A model generated the notes under the pieces. That model worked only from the letters and a program-made list of their open reading frames with translations, searched no databases and was not told the origin of the DNA. A stretch of DNA of 64,000 nt from an uncultured Allomuricauda sp. (GTDB lineage: Bacteria; Bacteroidota; Bacteroidia; Flavobacteriales; Flavobacteriaceae): positions 62,001-126,000 of the forward strand of contig NZ_CAMYIC010000012.1 of the NCBI RefSeq assembly GCF_947258355.1. The letters are read 5' to 3'. Shown here piece after piece: positions 17,417 to 27,273 of the stretch (its first letter is position 1; the number at the start of each line of letters is the position of its first letter). The position numbers and the translations under genes are program-made.

Positions 17417-17839
17417 ATGAAAAATGGTGTACCTGTTTCGAAAATAATGACCAAAAACTTGGTCACATTGAGCACCAAGGATGATTTGGTGACTGCTGAA
17501 CGACTTTTTAAAAAACATCACATAAGACATATCCCTGTGGTTGAGGGCAACAACATAAAAGGTATGCTGAGTCATACGGACTTAATGCGCATAAGTTTTG
17601 CCGATGCCATTGATGAACACGAGGAAGTTGTGGATACCATTGTATATAACATGTTTACCATTCCGCAAGTAATGGTGCACGATGTGGTCAGTGTAACTTC
17701 CGACACAACTATTAAAGATGTGGCTGAAATTTTGTCCAAACGTGAATTCCACGCTTTGCCTGTCGTAGATGATGGAAAGCTCAAGGGTATAGTAACCACT
17801 ACGGACCTGATAAGGTACTTTTTAAAAAGTATTTTTTAA
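17417..17839 (+). CDS. Two-CBS-domain protein
   Basis: The 140-residue protein consists of a tandem CBS pair: residues 8-62 (MTKNLVTLSTKDDLVTAERL, then HHIRHIPVVEG) and 78-138 (VMVHDVVSVTSDTTIKDVAE, then REFHALPVVDDGKLKGIVTT). CBS pairs bind adenine nucleotides and regulate partner proteins. It has no catalytic domain, and no obvious partner is adjacent. It is transcribed alone between two convergent or divergent minus-strand genes. Confidence 0.87.
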   Translation: MKNGVPVSKIMTKNLVTLSTKDDLVTAERLFKKHHIRHIPVVEGNNIKGMLSHTDLMRISFADAIDEHEEVVDTIVYNMFTIPQVMVHDVVSVTSDTTIKDVAEILSKREFHALPVVDDGKLKGIVTTTDLIRYFLKSIF

Positions 17840-17889
17840 AATTTGGGTTAAAAAAGGAATGCGATTGGCTTAAAAGAGTGGTTTAATGA

Positions 17890-19947
17890 CTACTCCTCTT
17901 CATTGCTCTCATTTTCCACCTCTTCGGATTCCTTGTTGAGTTTATGCTCTAAAATATTGAGTTTTTTCATTTTTTCCTTCCAAGTCTGGAGTGCTTCTTT
18001 TTGCTTGTTTAATTTTTGCACAACCTCCTTTACCAAAGGATTGTCCTCCGAGTCATCCGAGAAAAACTGTAGGTTGTTCTCCAATTGACGGATTTCAGAT
18101 TTTACTTCATCGATTTTGCGCTTAACAAAAACCCGTTCGTTGCCTATGGCATAGTTGTCTTCCGTTTTCGCAAGTTCCTGTACTTTGTTCCCGTATTTTA
18201 GTATTTCGGATTGCTGTTTGCCAACCCCCAATTTTTTGAAAAGAGCATCAATTATTTTGTTGAACTTACTATTGATATGCTTTTTATTATAGGGTAGGCG
18301 ACCATGCTTTTTCCATTCGGCCAAGAAGGACTTAATTTCTTCAATGTCCTTTTTCTTGTCGCCGCTTAGTTGGAATTCCTTTAAACGGTCCAAGCATTCA
18401 CTTTTCTTTTTAAAGTTTTCGAATTCTTCCTTATGGGCTTCATTCTTTTCAGAATGTAACCGGTCAAAGTAATGGTTACAAGCGTCTTTAAATTCTTTCC
18501 AGATTTTATCGGAATACTTTCTTGGAACATGGCCAATTTTTTTCCAGTCCCTTTGTATACGTTTCATTTGAGGGGTTACCTCGGCCCAGTCATCACTATC
18601 CTTCAAAGAAACAGCCAATTCCAACAGCTCTTTTTTCTTTTCAAGGTTTTGCTGCTGTTCTTTCTTCTGGTTCTTGTAAAAGGCATTTTTGGTTCTGTTG
18701 AATTTGCGCACCGTTTCCTTGAATTGGCTCCAAGTTTCTTCATTTACCTTTTGTGGAACCCTACCTGCTTTAAAGAATGTTTCCCTTAGGGCTTCCACTT
18801 CTTTGATTTGTTGTTGGATACCTCTGTGGTTGTCCGCAACATTCTCGGCTATTTTGGCAATGTTTCCTATGATCTCCTGTTTTTTCTCCAGGTTTTTCTC
18901 GTAGGACTTTTCCAGCTCTTGAAAGTGTTCCTGCCTACGTTGGTGCATGGCCTTGGTGGCATTACTGAATTTTTCCCAGATTTCTTCGCGATGTTCCTTG
19001 GCCACAGGACCTATATCCTCTTTCCAAATCTTATGAAGGGTTTGCAGTTCCCTGAATGCTTTGTTCAAATCCGGTTCCTCTACCAAGGCTTCGGCTCGTT
19101 CCACCAATTTTTGTTTTTCCTCCAGATTGTGCTTAAAATCGAGGTCACGCAGCTCACGGTTTAGGTGAAGGAAATCGTAAAAGATTTCCATATGGTGATG
19201 GTAAGTACGCCATACATCGTTATAATTGGCACGTGGAATAGGTCCTGCATTTTTCCAACGGTTCTGAAGGTCCTTAAAGTTATTATAGGTGGTGTTAATG
19301 TCTTCCTCAATGTCAATAAGACCTTTTAACTCTTCGATAATATCCAATCTCTTCTGAAGGTTCGCCTTCAAAGATTGATCCAATTGCTTGTAGTATTGGT
19401 CCCGCTTTTCACGAAAATCGGAATACACTTCGTTAAATTGCCTTTTGGCAACTGAATTATATCGGAAATCTATTTCGTTTCCGCCTTTGGATACAAATTC
19501 CTCTTTTTTCTCATCAAGGAACTCTTGGAATTTTTGGTCAAACTCATGTTTAATGGAGCTAACATGCTTGTTAATGGCCTGCACTTTCTCATTTTTGACC
19601 AAACGCTGTAATTCGCCAACAAGGTTTTCCATGGACATGGAATGATAGTCCAGCATTGGGATTGTGTGACGCTTTTCATTTTCACTATCCTCAGCGTCTT
19701 CAGCATTGGATTCATCTATTTCATCCAGATGCTCGTTGGAATCATCATTTTTTGCAGTTTTTTCCTCGCTTTTGGTTTCGGAAACAGTTTTCCCTTTGGA
19801 TTCTTTTGAACCATCGGTTTCGGGTACAGTTTCTTCTGCTACTTTTGGTTCGGCCTTTGTGGTCTCCTCCAAATTAGCTTTTTTGTTCTCTGTTGTTTCC
19901 TCTGTGCCACCTTCAGCTTGCTGAAGTTTACGATCGTTTTCCTGCAT
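17890..19947 (-). CDS. DUF349-repeat protein
   Basis: The 685-residue cytoplasmic protein begins with an acidic, low-complexity region (1-95, rich in E, K and T). At least five helical DUF349 modules follow. Each has a pattern such as W-K-x-x-G-P/H-V/I-P-R followed by W-x-x-F and F-x (for example RWKNAGPIPRANYNDVW near residue 230). The C-terminus is a charged coiled coil. DUF349 proteins are widespread in Bacteroidota and have no assigned biochemical role. No neighbour hints at one. Confidence 0.85.
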   Translation of the reverse strand: MQENDRKLQQAEGGTEETTENKKANLEETTKAEPKVAEETVPETDGSKESKGKTVSETKSEEKTAKNDDSNEHLDEIDESNAEDAEDSENEKRHTIPMLDYHSMSMENLVGELQRLVKNEKVQAINKHVSSIKHEFDQKFQEFLDEKKEEFVSKGGNEIDFRYNSVAKRQFNEVYSDFREKRDQYYKQLDQSLKANLQKRLDIIEELKGLIDIEEDINTTYNNFKDLQNRWKNAGPIPRANYNDVWRTYHHHMEIFYDFLHLNRELRDLDFKHNLEEKQKLVERAEALVEEPDLNKAFRELQTLHKIWKEDIGPVAKEHREEIWEKFSNATKAMHQRRQEHFQELEKSYEKNLEKKQEIIGNIAKIAENVADNHRGIQQQIKEVEALRETFFKAGRVPQKVNEETWSQFKETVRKFNRTKNAFYKNQKKEQQQNLEKKKELLELAVSLKDSDDWAEVTPQMKRIQRDWKKIGHVPRKYSDKIWKEFKDACNHYFDRLHSEKNEAHKEEFENFKKKSECLDRLKEFQLSGDKKKDIEEIKSFLAEWKKHGRLPYNKKHINSKFNKIIDALFKKLGVGKQQSEILKYGNKVQELAKTEDNYAIGNERVFVKRKIDEVKSEIRQLENNLQFFSDDSEDNPLVKEVVQKLNKQKEALQTWKEKMKKLNILEHKLNKESEEVENESNEEE

Positions 19948-20090
19948 TGGTTGCTTATTTACCTATTTGATTGATGAAAGTTATAGCCAATTTAACAACT
20001 AAATTGTCTAATAGCAAAAGTATTGATTCTTCTTTTCGGGCATATAAAGGTTGTGTAGACTGACTCCATCCTTTTATCGAGTGCAGGTTT

Positions 20091-20822
20091 TTAGGCTTTG
20101 TTCCAAATTTCCCAGGCTTTTTCAGCTTGTTGTTCCAGCATTGTTATACCGTTGCATATGGCTGCTCCATTAGCTTCTCCCATGGCTAGGAAACTGGTTT
20201 TATCGGGATTGTAGATCAAATCGTATAACAAATGCTTGGGACCTATATATTGATAAGGTAGTGAGGGCTTGTCTTCAATATTTGGAAAGGTTCCCAGGGG
20301 GGTACAGTTAATGATCAGGGTGTTTTCCTGAATAATGGTTTTGTCCAGTTCTCCATAAGTATACTGTCCCTCTTTTTTGTTACGGGAAACATAGGTGTTG
20401 GCAATTCCCAATTCATTCAGGACAAAATGAACAGCTTTGGACGCTCCGCCTGTCCCCAAAATCAATGCCTTGGTATGGTGGGGTTTAAGGAATGGTTCCA
20501 AGGATTTTCGAAACCCGTAAGCATCAGTATTGAACCCCTTCAATCCCTTTGTGGTGATTTGAATGGTGTTCACTGCTCCTATCTTCTCGGCCTTTGGGTC
20601 CAATTCATCCAAATAGGGTATAACCTCTTGTTTGTAGGGTATGGTTACGTTAAGTCCTTTAAGGTTGTCTTGGGAAAGAATATTTTTGAACTCTTCTATT
20701 TTTTGAATGTCAAAATTCTCGTAGCTATGGTCAGTAAGCCCTAGATCCTTGAACTTTTGGGTGAAATATCCTTGTGAAAAAGAATACGAAATGTTTCTAC
20801 CGAGAAGCCCGAACCTTTTCAT
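20091..20822 (-). CDS. aroE: Shikimate dehydrogenase
   Basis: The start is the ATG at 20822 (MKRFGLLGRNISYSFSQGYF); an upstream in-frame ATG at 20843 would deepen overlap with the preceding gene. The 243-residue enzyme reduces 3-dehydroshikimate with NADPH. Catalytic K64 (NVTIPYK) and D100 (NTDAYGF) are present, as is the nucleotide loop GTGGASKA (123-130). The start lies 26 nt inside the DUF368 gene, so the two are cotranscribed. This operon link is not explained by the aromatic pathway. Confidence 0.93.
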   Translation of the reverse strand: MKRFGLLGRNISYSFSQGYFTQKFKDLGLTDHSYENFDIQKIEEFKNILSQDNLKGLNVTIPYKQEVIPYLDELDPKAEKIGAVNTIQITTKGLKGFNTDAYGFRKSLEPFLKPHHTKALILGTGGASKAVHFVLNELGIANTYVSRNKKEGQYTYGELDKTIIQENTLIINCTPLGTFPNIEDKPSLPYQYIGPKHLLYDLIYNPDKTSFLAMGEANGAAICNGITMLEQQAEKAWEIWNKA

Positions 20823-21834
20823 TTTTCTGTCTATTGTTACCATACCAATCCAAAATCAATAATACCAAAATCCCCATTAAAATAAAAAGTATGGCCCACC
20901 AGGTTTCGGTTTCTGCCAAATGTGGTAAATGGCGTTCGTAGTTGAGGATAATCTTATCCCCATTGGAATCCAATAAAGGATGGCCGGCCCCATCCAACTT
21001 AAAAATGGTTCTCTTCCATGGCCAAAGAACGCCTAAAGACCCTGTGATAAAACCCAATAAAACAGCTGTAGTTATGGCTTTAAAGTGTTTTAGGACATAA
21101 CTGAGAAGATGGGAAAAAGTAACCAATCCAGTGGCCGAGCCTAAAGTGAAAATACCCAAAATTCTAAGGATTCGCATACGTTCCGAATCTTTTGTAAAGC
21201 TAAAATCCCCTGCAAAAATTTCCGAAAAAGTATCATAAAGTGCATTCACCGAATCTACCAATAAAAGGACGTAATTACCGAGCAATATCAGAATAAAAGA
21301 GCCAGACAAGCCCGGAAGTGTCATACCGGAAACACTGATTATTCCACAGAAAAAGATGAAAATTAAATTATCGTTCTCCTTGGCGGGACTTAAAAAACTA
21401 ATGGACAAACCAATTATCAATCCAATGGCTCCAGCAATTATGGTGCGTTTGTTCCAAGGAGCAAAATCCTTTCCTATGTGATAAATGGACCCTACGACCA
21501 TACCAAAAAAAGTGGCCCAAACAAAAAGCTCATTATGATCCAAGAAGTAGTCAAGAATTCGGGAAACACTAAAGTAGCTCACCAACATTCCAAAAATCAG
21601 CAGGCTCAGAAAGCTTGCGTTTGTATATTGAAAAAAGCTTTTGAATCTGCCGTTGAACAATAGTTTTAAGGCTTTGGAATTCAGTTTTTGTAAAGAGTAG
21701 ATGAATTCCTCGTAAAAACCTGCCACAAATGCAACAATACCACCAGAAACACCAGGGACTTTATTGGCAGCACCCATACATAGGCCTTTTATGACCAAAA
21801 AGAAGTTGTCCAGCAATGTTCTAGGTTGATGCAT
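20797..21834 (-). CDS. DUF368 membrane protein (undecaprenyl-phosphate translocase family), copy 2
   Basis: The start is the ATG at 21834 (MHQPRTLLDN); a TTG three codons upstream is unlikely. The 345-residue polytopic membrane protein has two inverted-repeat-like halves, each carrying a glycine/proline motif: KVPGVSGGIVAF near the start and TLPGLSGSFILILLG in the middle. DUF368 proteins (PopT) have been shown in other bacteria to flip undecaprenyl phosphate back across the membrane for reuse in wall and glycan synthesis. It is a tandem paralogue of the next gene upstream. Confidence 0.85.
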   Translation of the reverse strand: MHQPRTLLDNFFLVIKGLCMGAANKVPGVSGGIVAFVAGFYEEFIYSLQKLNSKALKLLFNGRFKSFFQYTNASFLSLLIFGMLVSYFSVSRILDYFLDHNELFVWATFFGMVVGSIYHIGKDFAPWNKRTIIAGAIGLIIGLSISFLSPAKENDNLIFIFFCGIISVSGMTLPGLSGSFILILLGNYVLLLVDSVNALYDTFSEIFAGDFSFTKDSERMRILRILGIFTLGSATGLVTFSHLLSYVLKHFKAITTAVLLGFITGSLGVLWPWKRTIFKLDGAGHPLLDSNGDKIILNYERHLPHLAETETWWAILFILMGILVLLILDWYGNNRQKNEKVRASR

Positions 21835-21853
21835 GCGCCTCAATAGGTTTTCC

Positions 21854-22771
21854 TTATTTTTTAGAAGCTAATCTTTCTAGGATAAAAATAAGTGAAAAAC
21901 CTAGGATGGCGAGAACGATGGCCAGCATTAATTTGCTATCGCCTTCAAAAGCGCCTGGAAGTACGTTCATATCATCCACCACAATGGTCTTTTCACCAAA
22001 AGTTTTGGTCTCCAGGACTTTTTTCCATGGCCAAATTTTGTTCAAAGAGCCGAGAATGAACCCGGTCAATAAGGCCAAAGTGATGTTTTTGTAGTGGTTG
22101 AACATCCATTTGAGCAGGCGGGCAAAGCTCAGAAGCCCGAAAATAGCACCAACACCTACCGTTAGAATGATTTTAATATCCCTTTCGTGAACGGCATCCA
22201 AAATGGTCTTATAGGAGCCCAATAGTACGAGAATGAAAGCACCGGATATACCGGGAAGGATCATGGCGCAAATGGCCAATGCCCCCGAAAGAAACAGATA
22301 GGGCAGGCTGTCCACATTGTCGTTGGCAGGTAATTCGGTGATAAAGAATGCCAGAGCGGCCCCTAATACAAGGACCACAACTGTAGCCGCAGTCCATTTG
22401 GTGATTTCCTTGCCAACAAAAAATATAGAGGCAACCACCAATCCAAAGAAAAAGGACCACAGCAAGATAGGTTCGTTTTCCAAGAGCCAGCTCAGAAATT
22501 TTGCCAAAGAGAGCACACTGATAAATATTCCAAGGAAAAGGGCCAATAAAAAGTTGCCGTTGACCTTGTTCCATACGGCTTTTATACCTTCTTTTCTCAA
22601 GATTTTGATCAAGGAAAGATCAATGTTGTTAATGGAGGTTATTAGTTCTTCATAAATACCGGATATAAAGGCTATGGTTCCTCCTGATACTCCGGGGACA
22701 ACATCTGCGGCACCCATGGCCATTCCTTTTAGGGTGATAAATACATAGTCCAGTATACGACGTGCTTGCAT
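21854..22771 (-). CDS. DUF368 membrane protein (undecaprenyl-phosphate translocase family), copy 1
   Basis: The 305-residue polytopic membrane protein carries the same paired motifs as its tandem copy: DVVPGVSGGTIAF (residues 23-35) and ILPGISGAFILVLLG (about 170-184). Its family is linked to recycling of undecaprenyl phosphate. The two copies are 19 nt apart but clearly diverged, so the duplication is old. It follows the TPR gene by 22 nt. Confidence 0.87.
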   Translation of the reverse strand: MQARRILDYVFITLKGMAMGAADVVPGVSGGTIAFISGIYEELITSINNIDLSLIKILRKEGIKAVWNKVNGNFLLALFLGIFISVLSLAKFLSWLLENEPILLWSFFFGLVVASIFFVGKEITKWTAATVVVLVLGAALAFFITELPANDNVDSLPYLFLSGALAICAMILPGISGAFILVLLGSYKTILDAVHERDIKIILTVGVGAIFGLLSFARLLKWMFNHYKNITLALLTGFILGSLNKIWPWKKVLETKTFGEKTIVVDDMNVLPGAFEGDSKLMLAIVLAILGFSLIFILERLASKK

Positions 22772-22793
22772 GGATTTGGGATATGGTGTGGGG

Positions 22794-24194
22794 TTATTTA
22801 GCTGTTTTTCTGATTTTTGATACCAGCGTTTTTACCCAATCAACTTCAATGAATTCCGGGAATTCTTTTTCGAACTGGCGCAATTTACCAATATCCAATT
22901 TCATAGCCTTGGATAAGATGGTTTTTGCTTCATCCAAATCATTATTTCTTAAATGGATGCCCGCCAATTTATAGGTGAGGTCCGAATTATCCGGGTAAAA
23001 CTCCAACCCCTGGATCAAAACTTGAATTGTTGAATTGTAATCCCCAATTCTATTGAGTACTTCTGCCCAGTTTTTCCAGGTCTCCAACTCATAATTACCT
23101 AAGTCAACGGTTTGTTTGTAGGCAAAATCAGCTTCATCCAAGTTGTCCATGGCAGAATAAATTTTTCCTGCTTTTTTCCAATATTTTGGATTCTCACCGT
23201 CAATATTTATGGCCTTGTTGATATAATACAGGGCTTTTTCATAGTTTTTTTGTCCAAAATGAAAATTGGTAATGGCCAACCACCCTTTGTCCAACAATGG
23301 ATCTTCATGTACCGTATGGTAGTAATAGTATTTCGCTAAATCGTAATTTCCTAGTTTTTCATGGCACTTGCCCAAGCGAAGAAAAGCATAGGAAGTAGGG
23401 TCTTCCATCGAAATGGTTGATTCGTAATTTTCAATGGCTTCGTTATACCTGCCTAATTTCTCCAGCACTTTTCCTTTTTCGAAGTAGGCGCCGATAAAGG
23501 AATCATCGGAAATAACGGCAAAATCAAAAGAAGTCAAAGCCTCGAGATATAGATTCTTGGACAGATACATTTTTCCTAACTGATGCCACGCTACCTCACA
23601 ATAGGGGTTTCGGTCCAAATAGTCATTCAGGTAATATATTCCACCATCAAAATCTTCCAAAAATTCAAAACAGTAAACAACATTGTAGAGTGAAGCGTAA
23701 TCTCTATCATCAATCTCCACGCAGCGCATAAAACTAAGTTTTGCCTGTTCGTAGTTGTCCATAAATAGGTATTCCATTCCCAACAGGGAGTGAATGTCAA
23801 AAGAGTGTTCTGTAATATCCAGGGCCTCTAACAATAAGTTCACTGCCTCTTGGTGTTTGTCCTGTTTGGAACGGATATTGGCTCTTTGAATATAGATTTC
23901 CTCGTTAGCCACGTTTATGTTCTGAATTTCATCCAGAAGTGTTTCAGCAGCATCAAATTTGTCTTCAAACGCCAAAACTTCTACCTGCAAAAGCTTAAGT
24001 TCCATGGAATTGGGATGTTGTTCCAAACCAATTTGAATGGCTTTTTTGCCAAGTGAAATTTTACCGTTGTTCAGATAGTGGTGAATGATTTCCTCAAAGT
24101 CCTCCGCATCAAAGAAATAGACGTCATCCGTCTTGAGCATGGACTCAAATTTGTTTATGGATTTGTCAGGATATTCGTTAGATTCTAACGCCAT
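22794..24194 (-). CDS. Tetratricopeptide-repeat protein
   Basis: The 466-residue protein has no signal peptide and contains about ten TPR motifs through residues 40-430 (for example YASLYNVVYCFEFLEDFDGG, then AWHQLGKMYLSKNLYLEALT). TPRs mediate protein-protein contacts. It heads the TPR-DUF368-DUF368-aroE operon, so it may assist the membrane transporters, but no direct evidence supports this. Confidence 0.87.
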   Translation of the reverse strand: MALESNEYPDKSINKFESMLKTDDVYFFDAEDFEEIIHHYLNNGKISLGKKAIQIGLEQHPNSMELKLLQVEVLAFEDKFDAAETLLDEIQNINVANEEIYIQRANIRSKQDKHQEAVNLLLEALDITEHSFDIHSLLGMEYLFMDNYEQAKLSFMRCVEIDDRDYASLYNVVYCFEFLEDFDGGIYYLNDYLDRNPYCEVAWHQLGKMYLSKNLYLEALTSFDFAVISDDSFIGAYFEKGKVLEKLGRYNEAIENYESTISMEDPTSYAFLRLGKCHEKLGNYDLAKYYYYHTVHEDPLLDKGWLAITNFHFGQKNYEKALYYINKAINIDGENPKYWKKAGKIYSAMDNLDEADFAYKQTVDLGNYELETWKNWAEVLNRIGDYNSTIQVLIQGLEFYPDNSDLTYKLAGIHLRNNDLDEAKTILSKAMKLDIGKLRQFEKEFPEFIEVDWVKTLVSKIRKTAK

Positions 24195-24280
24195 AGGAAC
24201 GTTTTTGGTTGAACTATGGACTTAAAATTAACCCTTTGTGGTTCTGTTTAAGTCCAAATTCGGGGTATGTTATCAACAAA

Positions 24281-25477
24281 TTAGTTAACAGTAATGGATT
24301 GGTAGCTATTTAAAATATTGAGGATTTGGTCGCAACCTTGCTCGATTTCTTTCATGGAAATGGTTAATGGGGGAGATATTCTCACTGCTTTATCCTCAAA
24401 TAAAAGCCAGAAAAGTATAAGCCCCTTCTTAGCGGCCTCAATAACTAAATAATCGGCTACTTCCTTGCTGTCCATAATCGGTGCGAGCATTAATCCTTTG
24501 CCCCGTATTTCTTTTATTAAAGGATGTTGCAACAATTCTCGGAAAAGTTTTTCCTTTTCCAAGGTTTGCGGAATCAGGTTTGCCTCTGTGATTTCTTTTA
24601 AGGTGGCCAAGCTAGCGGCTGCAATTACCGGATTTCCACCAAAGGTGGTGATATGTCCAAATTTTGGTTTCTCCTTTAAATCGGCCATTAGCTCGTGAGA
24701 CCCCACGAAAGCTCCCACGGGCAGACCAGAAGCCATACCTTTTCCAATGACCAATATATCGGGCGGGCAGTTAAAGTGTTCAAAAGCGAACAATTTCCCC
24801 GTACGCCCAAAGCCAGGTTGTATTTCGTCCAAGATGAGCAGGGCTCCCACTTCGTCGCAACGCTTTCGTACTTTCTCCAAATAACCGTTTTCAGGCACAA
24901 TAAATCCAGCACCACCCTGTATGGTTTCCAATACTACTGCAGCGGTTCGCTCAGTAATATTTTCAAGTTCTTCTTCTGCATTAAACTGAACATATCTAAT
25001 ATCCGGAATCAATGGTCGGAAAGCACTTTTGCGTTCTTCCAGTCCCATTAGGCTCAAACTACCCATAGTGTTTCCGTGATAAGCATTTTTGGCTGCGATT
25101 ATTTGTGACCGACCTGTATGCCTACGTGCCAATTTAATGGCCCCTTCGATAGCTTCCGTACCCGAATTCACCAAATAAGTGGTGTTTAAATTGTTGGGTA
25201 GGAGTGAGGCCAATAGTTTGGAGAACGCTACCGCGGGTTTTTGCACGTATTCCCCATAAACCATTACGTGCATATATTGGTCCACTTGGGTTTTGATGGC
25301 ATCCACTACTTTTGGATGACAATGTCCCAAACTGCAGGCCGAAACCCCTGCCACAAAATCCAAATGGGCGTTGCCATCTTGGTCGTAGATGTAACTTCCT
25401 TTGGCATGCGAAACTTCCAAGGCCAATGGGTGCGGGGAAGTTTGGGCTTGGTATGTGAAAAAATCGTTTTTGGACAT
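24281..25477 (-). CDS. Class III aminotransferase (acetylornithine/ornithine aminotransferase-like)
   Basis: The 398-residue PLP enzyme has the class III signature: LILDEIQPGFGRTG binding the cofactor ring, and K246 in VIGKGMASGLP as the Schiff-base lysine. NSGTEAIEGAIKLAR is the phosphate-binding region. The substrate is uncertain; no arginine-biosynthesis genes are nearby. Its ATG overlaps the stop of the upstream OstA-like gene (TAATG), so the two are translationally coupled. Confidence 0.85.
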   Translation of the reverse strand: MSKNDFFTYQAQTSPHPLALEVSHAKGSYIYDQDGNAHLDFVAGVSACSLGHCHPKVVDAIKTQVDQYMHVMVYGEYVQKPAVAFSKLLASLLPNNLNTTYLVNSGTEAIEGAIKLARRHTGRSQIIAAKNAYHGNTMGSLSLMGLEERKSAFRPLIPDIRYVQFNAEEELENITERTAAVVLETIQGGAGFIVPENGYLEKVRKRCDEVGALLILDEIQPGFGRTGKLFAFEHFNCPPDILVIGKGMASGLPVGAFVGSHELMADLKEKPKFGHITTFGGNPVIAAASLATLKEITEANLIPQTLEKEKLFRELLQHPLIKEIRGKGLMLAPIMDSKEVADYLVIEAAKKGLILFWLLFEDKAVRISPPLTISMKEIEQGCDQILNILNSYQSITVN

Positions 25478-27180
25478 TATGGGCTTTGTGCTTTCTTTTT
25501 AAGAACGGGCTTTTTGGGTTTTACCGCCTTGGTATTTGGCGTATTAATGGGGTCGTTTTCGTTGTTTTGCCGCTCGTTTTCCTCTGCATCAATATCAATT
25601 GGGTTGTCTATGCCACGGATTTTGACCAGTTCAATATTGTTGTCGTCTTCGTCGAATATTTCTTCTTTGGACATGATTCGTTCATCACCTCGCCAAACAA
25701 AACCTTTTAATTTCCGGCTCTCCACGGGCAAATCGGTCTCGGGGAAAATATCTCCATCAGGATTCACAAAAAATGTAATATCCTCTATGTCGCTATCTGC
25801 CATTAGTAATCTGATCTTACTACAGATGGTTTTATCTATCCCGACGAGTTCATCATCATCGTTGTACACATAATAAATAACCTCAGTGTTCTGGACCAGA
25901 TCAATGATTTTCAATTCATTTTCTATGAACTTGCCGAAGAGGTTTTTTCCCTTGGCTTGATTGTACCCTGTACCACTAATGGTATCCAATGAAATAATAA
26001 AGGCATTCTCGATGACTTTTAGGGAATCCAGTTTATCGGTTTCCGTGTCCGATATTAAATGTATGCTGTCCCCTGTAATCTGATTATCCACGTTCCATAA
26101 AATGGGGTCGGTAATCAATTGGGTAATGCCTGATTTTTCCTCGAAATGAATGGAATCACATTTGCCGCTCAAGTCCGTTTTGTAGAATTTGGCATTCCTG
26201 AATGCACGTAAAATACGTTCTTCTTCCTTTCCGGTTACCATCAGGGTGTCGCCGTGCATATAGAGGGAATCTTTTTGAACCAGACTAATGGAAACTGCCC
26301 TTTTGGTGGCAAAAACGGAATCTTTGGCCTTATGCACTTCGGCATAATGTGCCCTGATCACCCCATTATTGATGGTATCCGTAATCTGAATATTGTTCGT
26401 TGCCGAGGCAAACTCCGTAGCCTTGTCAAAATAAAGGCTGTCCCCCTCAATGATCTTGTTGTCGTAATCGATTCGGGTATTCTTGATGCCGTAGCCTTGC
26501 TCGATAGTGGTATCATAAAAACCTCGCTCGCAATATATTTTGTATTCCTCGCCAGTTATGGTGGAAGGACCGTACATGTAAGCATTTTTGGAGGTGGTGT
26601 AGTAGTCCAATTGTTCCGAATCAATGATATAATCCGGATTGTCTATATGCACTTTGCGTTGAAACTGGTACTTCTTTGGCGTCATAAAATAGGTGCCCAC
26701 AATGCTGGTGAGCACATTCGCAGAATCCACAACTTTCCCACCCGAATTGTAATAGGCCTCTTGTTTTTCTCTGTCAAAATAAAGGGTGTCAGTGGTCAAC
26801 GTCATTTGGCCATTGGTGAGATCAACTTTTTCCCATGCCTTGGCCAATTTTGAGTTTCCGTCATAGTCCATTTTCGCGCTGTTCATTTCTATGGAATCGC
26901 CTTGCTGCAAACGAATGTTCCCTATGGCTTTCAAGCGGTTTTCCTTAGCGTAAAATATAGCAATATCGCACCACAGGTCAGCTCCTTGATGTTCAAATTG
27001 TACCTGTCGCTCATCATCTTTGCTAAAAATGGAAGCACCGGGATATTGGGCCTCATCTTTGGTGAAGTTGGCCCCGTAGACGATGTTGATTTGTCGGCCA
27101 CCTTCCGGCTGCTGCTCTTGGGCAAACATGCCAAAAGTGAAAAGGGCCAGAATGAAAAATGAAATGCTTTTCAAATTCAT
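25477..27180 (-). CDS. OstA-like / LptA-related periplasmic protein
   Basis: I start at the ATG at 27180: it opens a signal peptide (MNLKSISFFILALFTFGMFA) and follows a -7 box by 11 nt; an upstream in-frame ATG at 27225 adds an unlikely leader. The 567-residue beta-rich protein has repeats of the type GDSIEMNSAKMDYDGNSKLA, typical of the OstA_2/LptA jelly-roll family. It probably bridges LPS transport in the periplasm with LptB and LptD. The C-terminus is Lys/Pro-rich. Confidence 0.8.
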   Translation of the reverse strand: MNLKSISFFILALFTFGMFAQEQQPEGGRQINIVYGANFTKDEAQYPGASIFSKDDERQVQFEHQGADLWCDIAIFYAKENRLKAIGNIRLQQGDSIEMNSAKMDYDGNSKLAKAWEKVDLTNGQMTLTTDTLYFDREKQEAYYNSGGKVVDSANVLTSIVGTYFMTPKKYQFQRKVHIDNPDYIIDSEQLDYYTTSKNAYMYGPSTITGEEYKIYCERGFYDTTIEQGYGIKNTRIDYDNKIIEGDSLYFDKATEFASATNNIQITDTINNGVIRAHYAEVHKAKDSVFATKRAVSISLVQKDSLYMHGDTLMVTGKEEERILRAFRNAKFYKTDLSGKCDSIHFEEKSGITQLITDPILWNVDNQITGDSIHLISDTETDKLDSLKVIENAFIISLDTISGTGYNQAKGKNLFGKFIENELKIIDLVQNTEVIYYVYNDDDELVGIDKTICSKIRLLMADSDIEDITFFVNPDGDIFPETDLPVESRKLKGFVWRGDERIMSKEEIFDEDDNNIELVKIRGIDNPIDIDAEENERQNNENDPINTPNTKAVKPKKPVLKKKAQSP

Positions 27181-27191
27181 GAAATTTTGCC

Positions 27192-27199
27192 CAAAAGTA
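27192..27199 (-). promoter_or_regulatory. -7 promoter box upstream of the OstA-like gene
   Basis: TACTTTTG on the minus strand is an exact TAnnTTTG match, 11 nt before the ATG at 27180. It supports that start and a leader of about 6 nt. No TTG/TTTG partner was seen. Confidence 0.38.
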
Positions 27200-27273
27200 G
27201 GATTTTTAACGGAAGTGGCATACATCGTTTAGAAAGCTTTGGGATTTCTCTTTCAAGTGATTGTGCCCGTTTT

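Noticed and set aside
25241-26853. Plus-strand frames of about 200 codons across the aminotransferase and OstA-like genes
   Set aside because: Both lie opposite well-supported genes and have low-complexity, hydrophobic translations typical of antisense frames.
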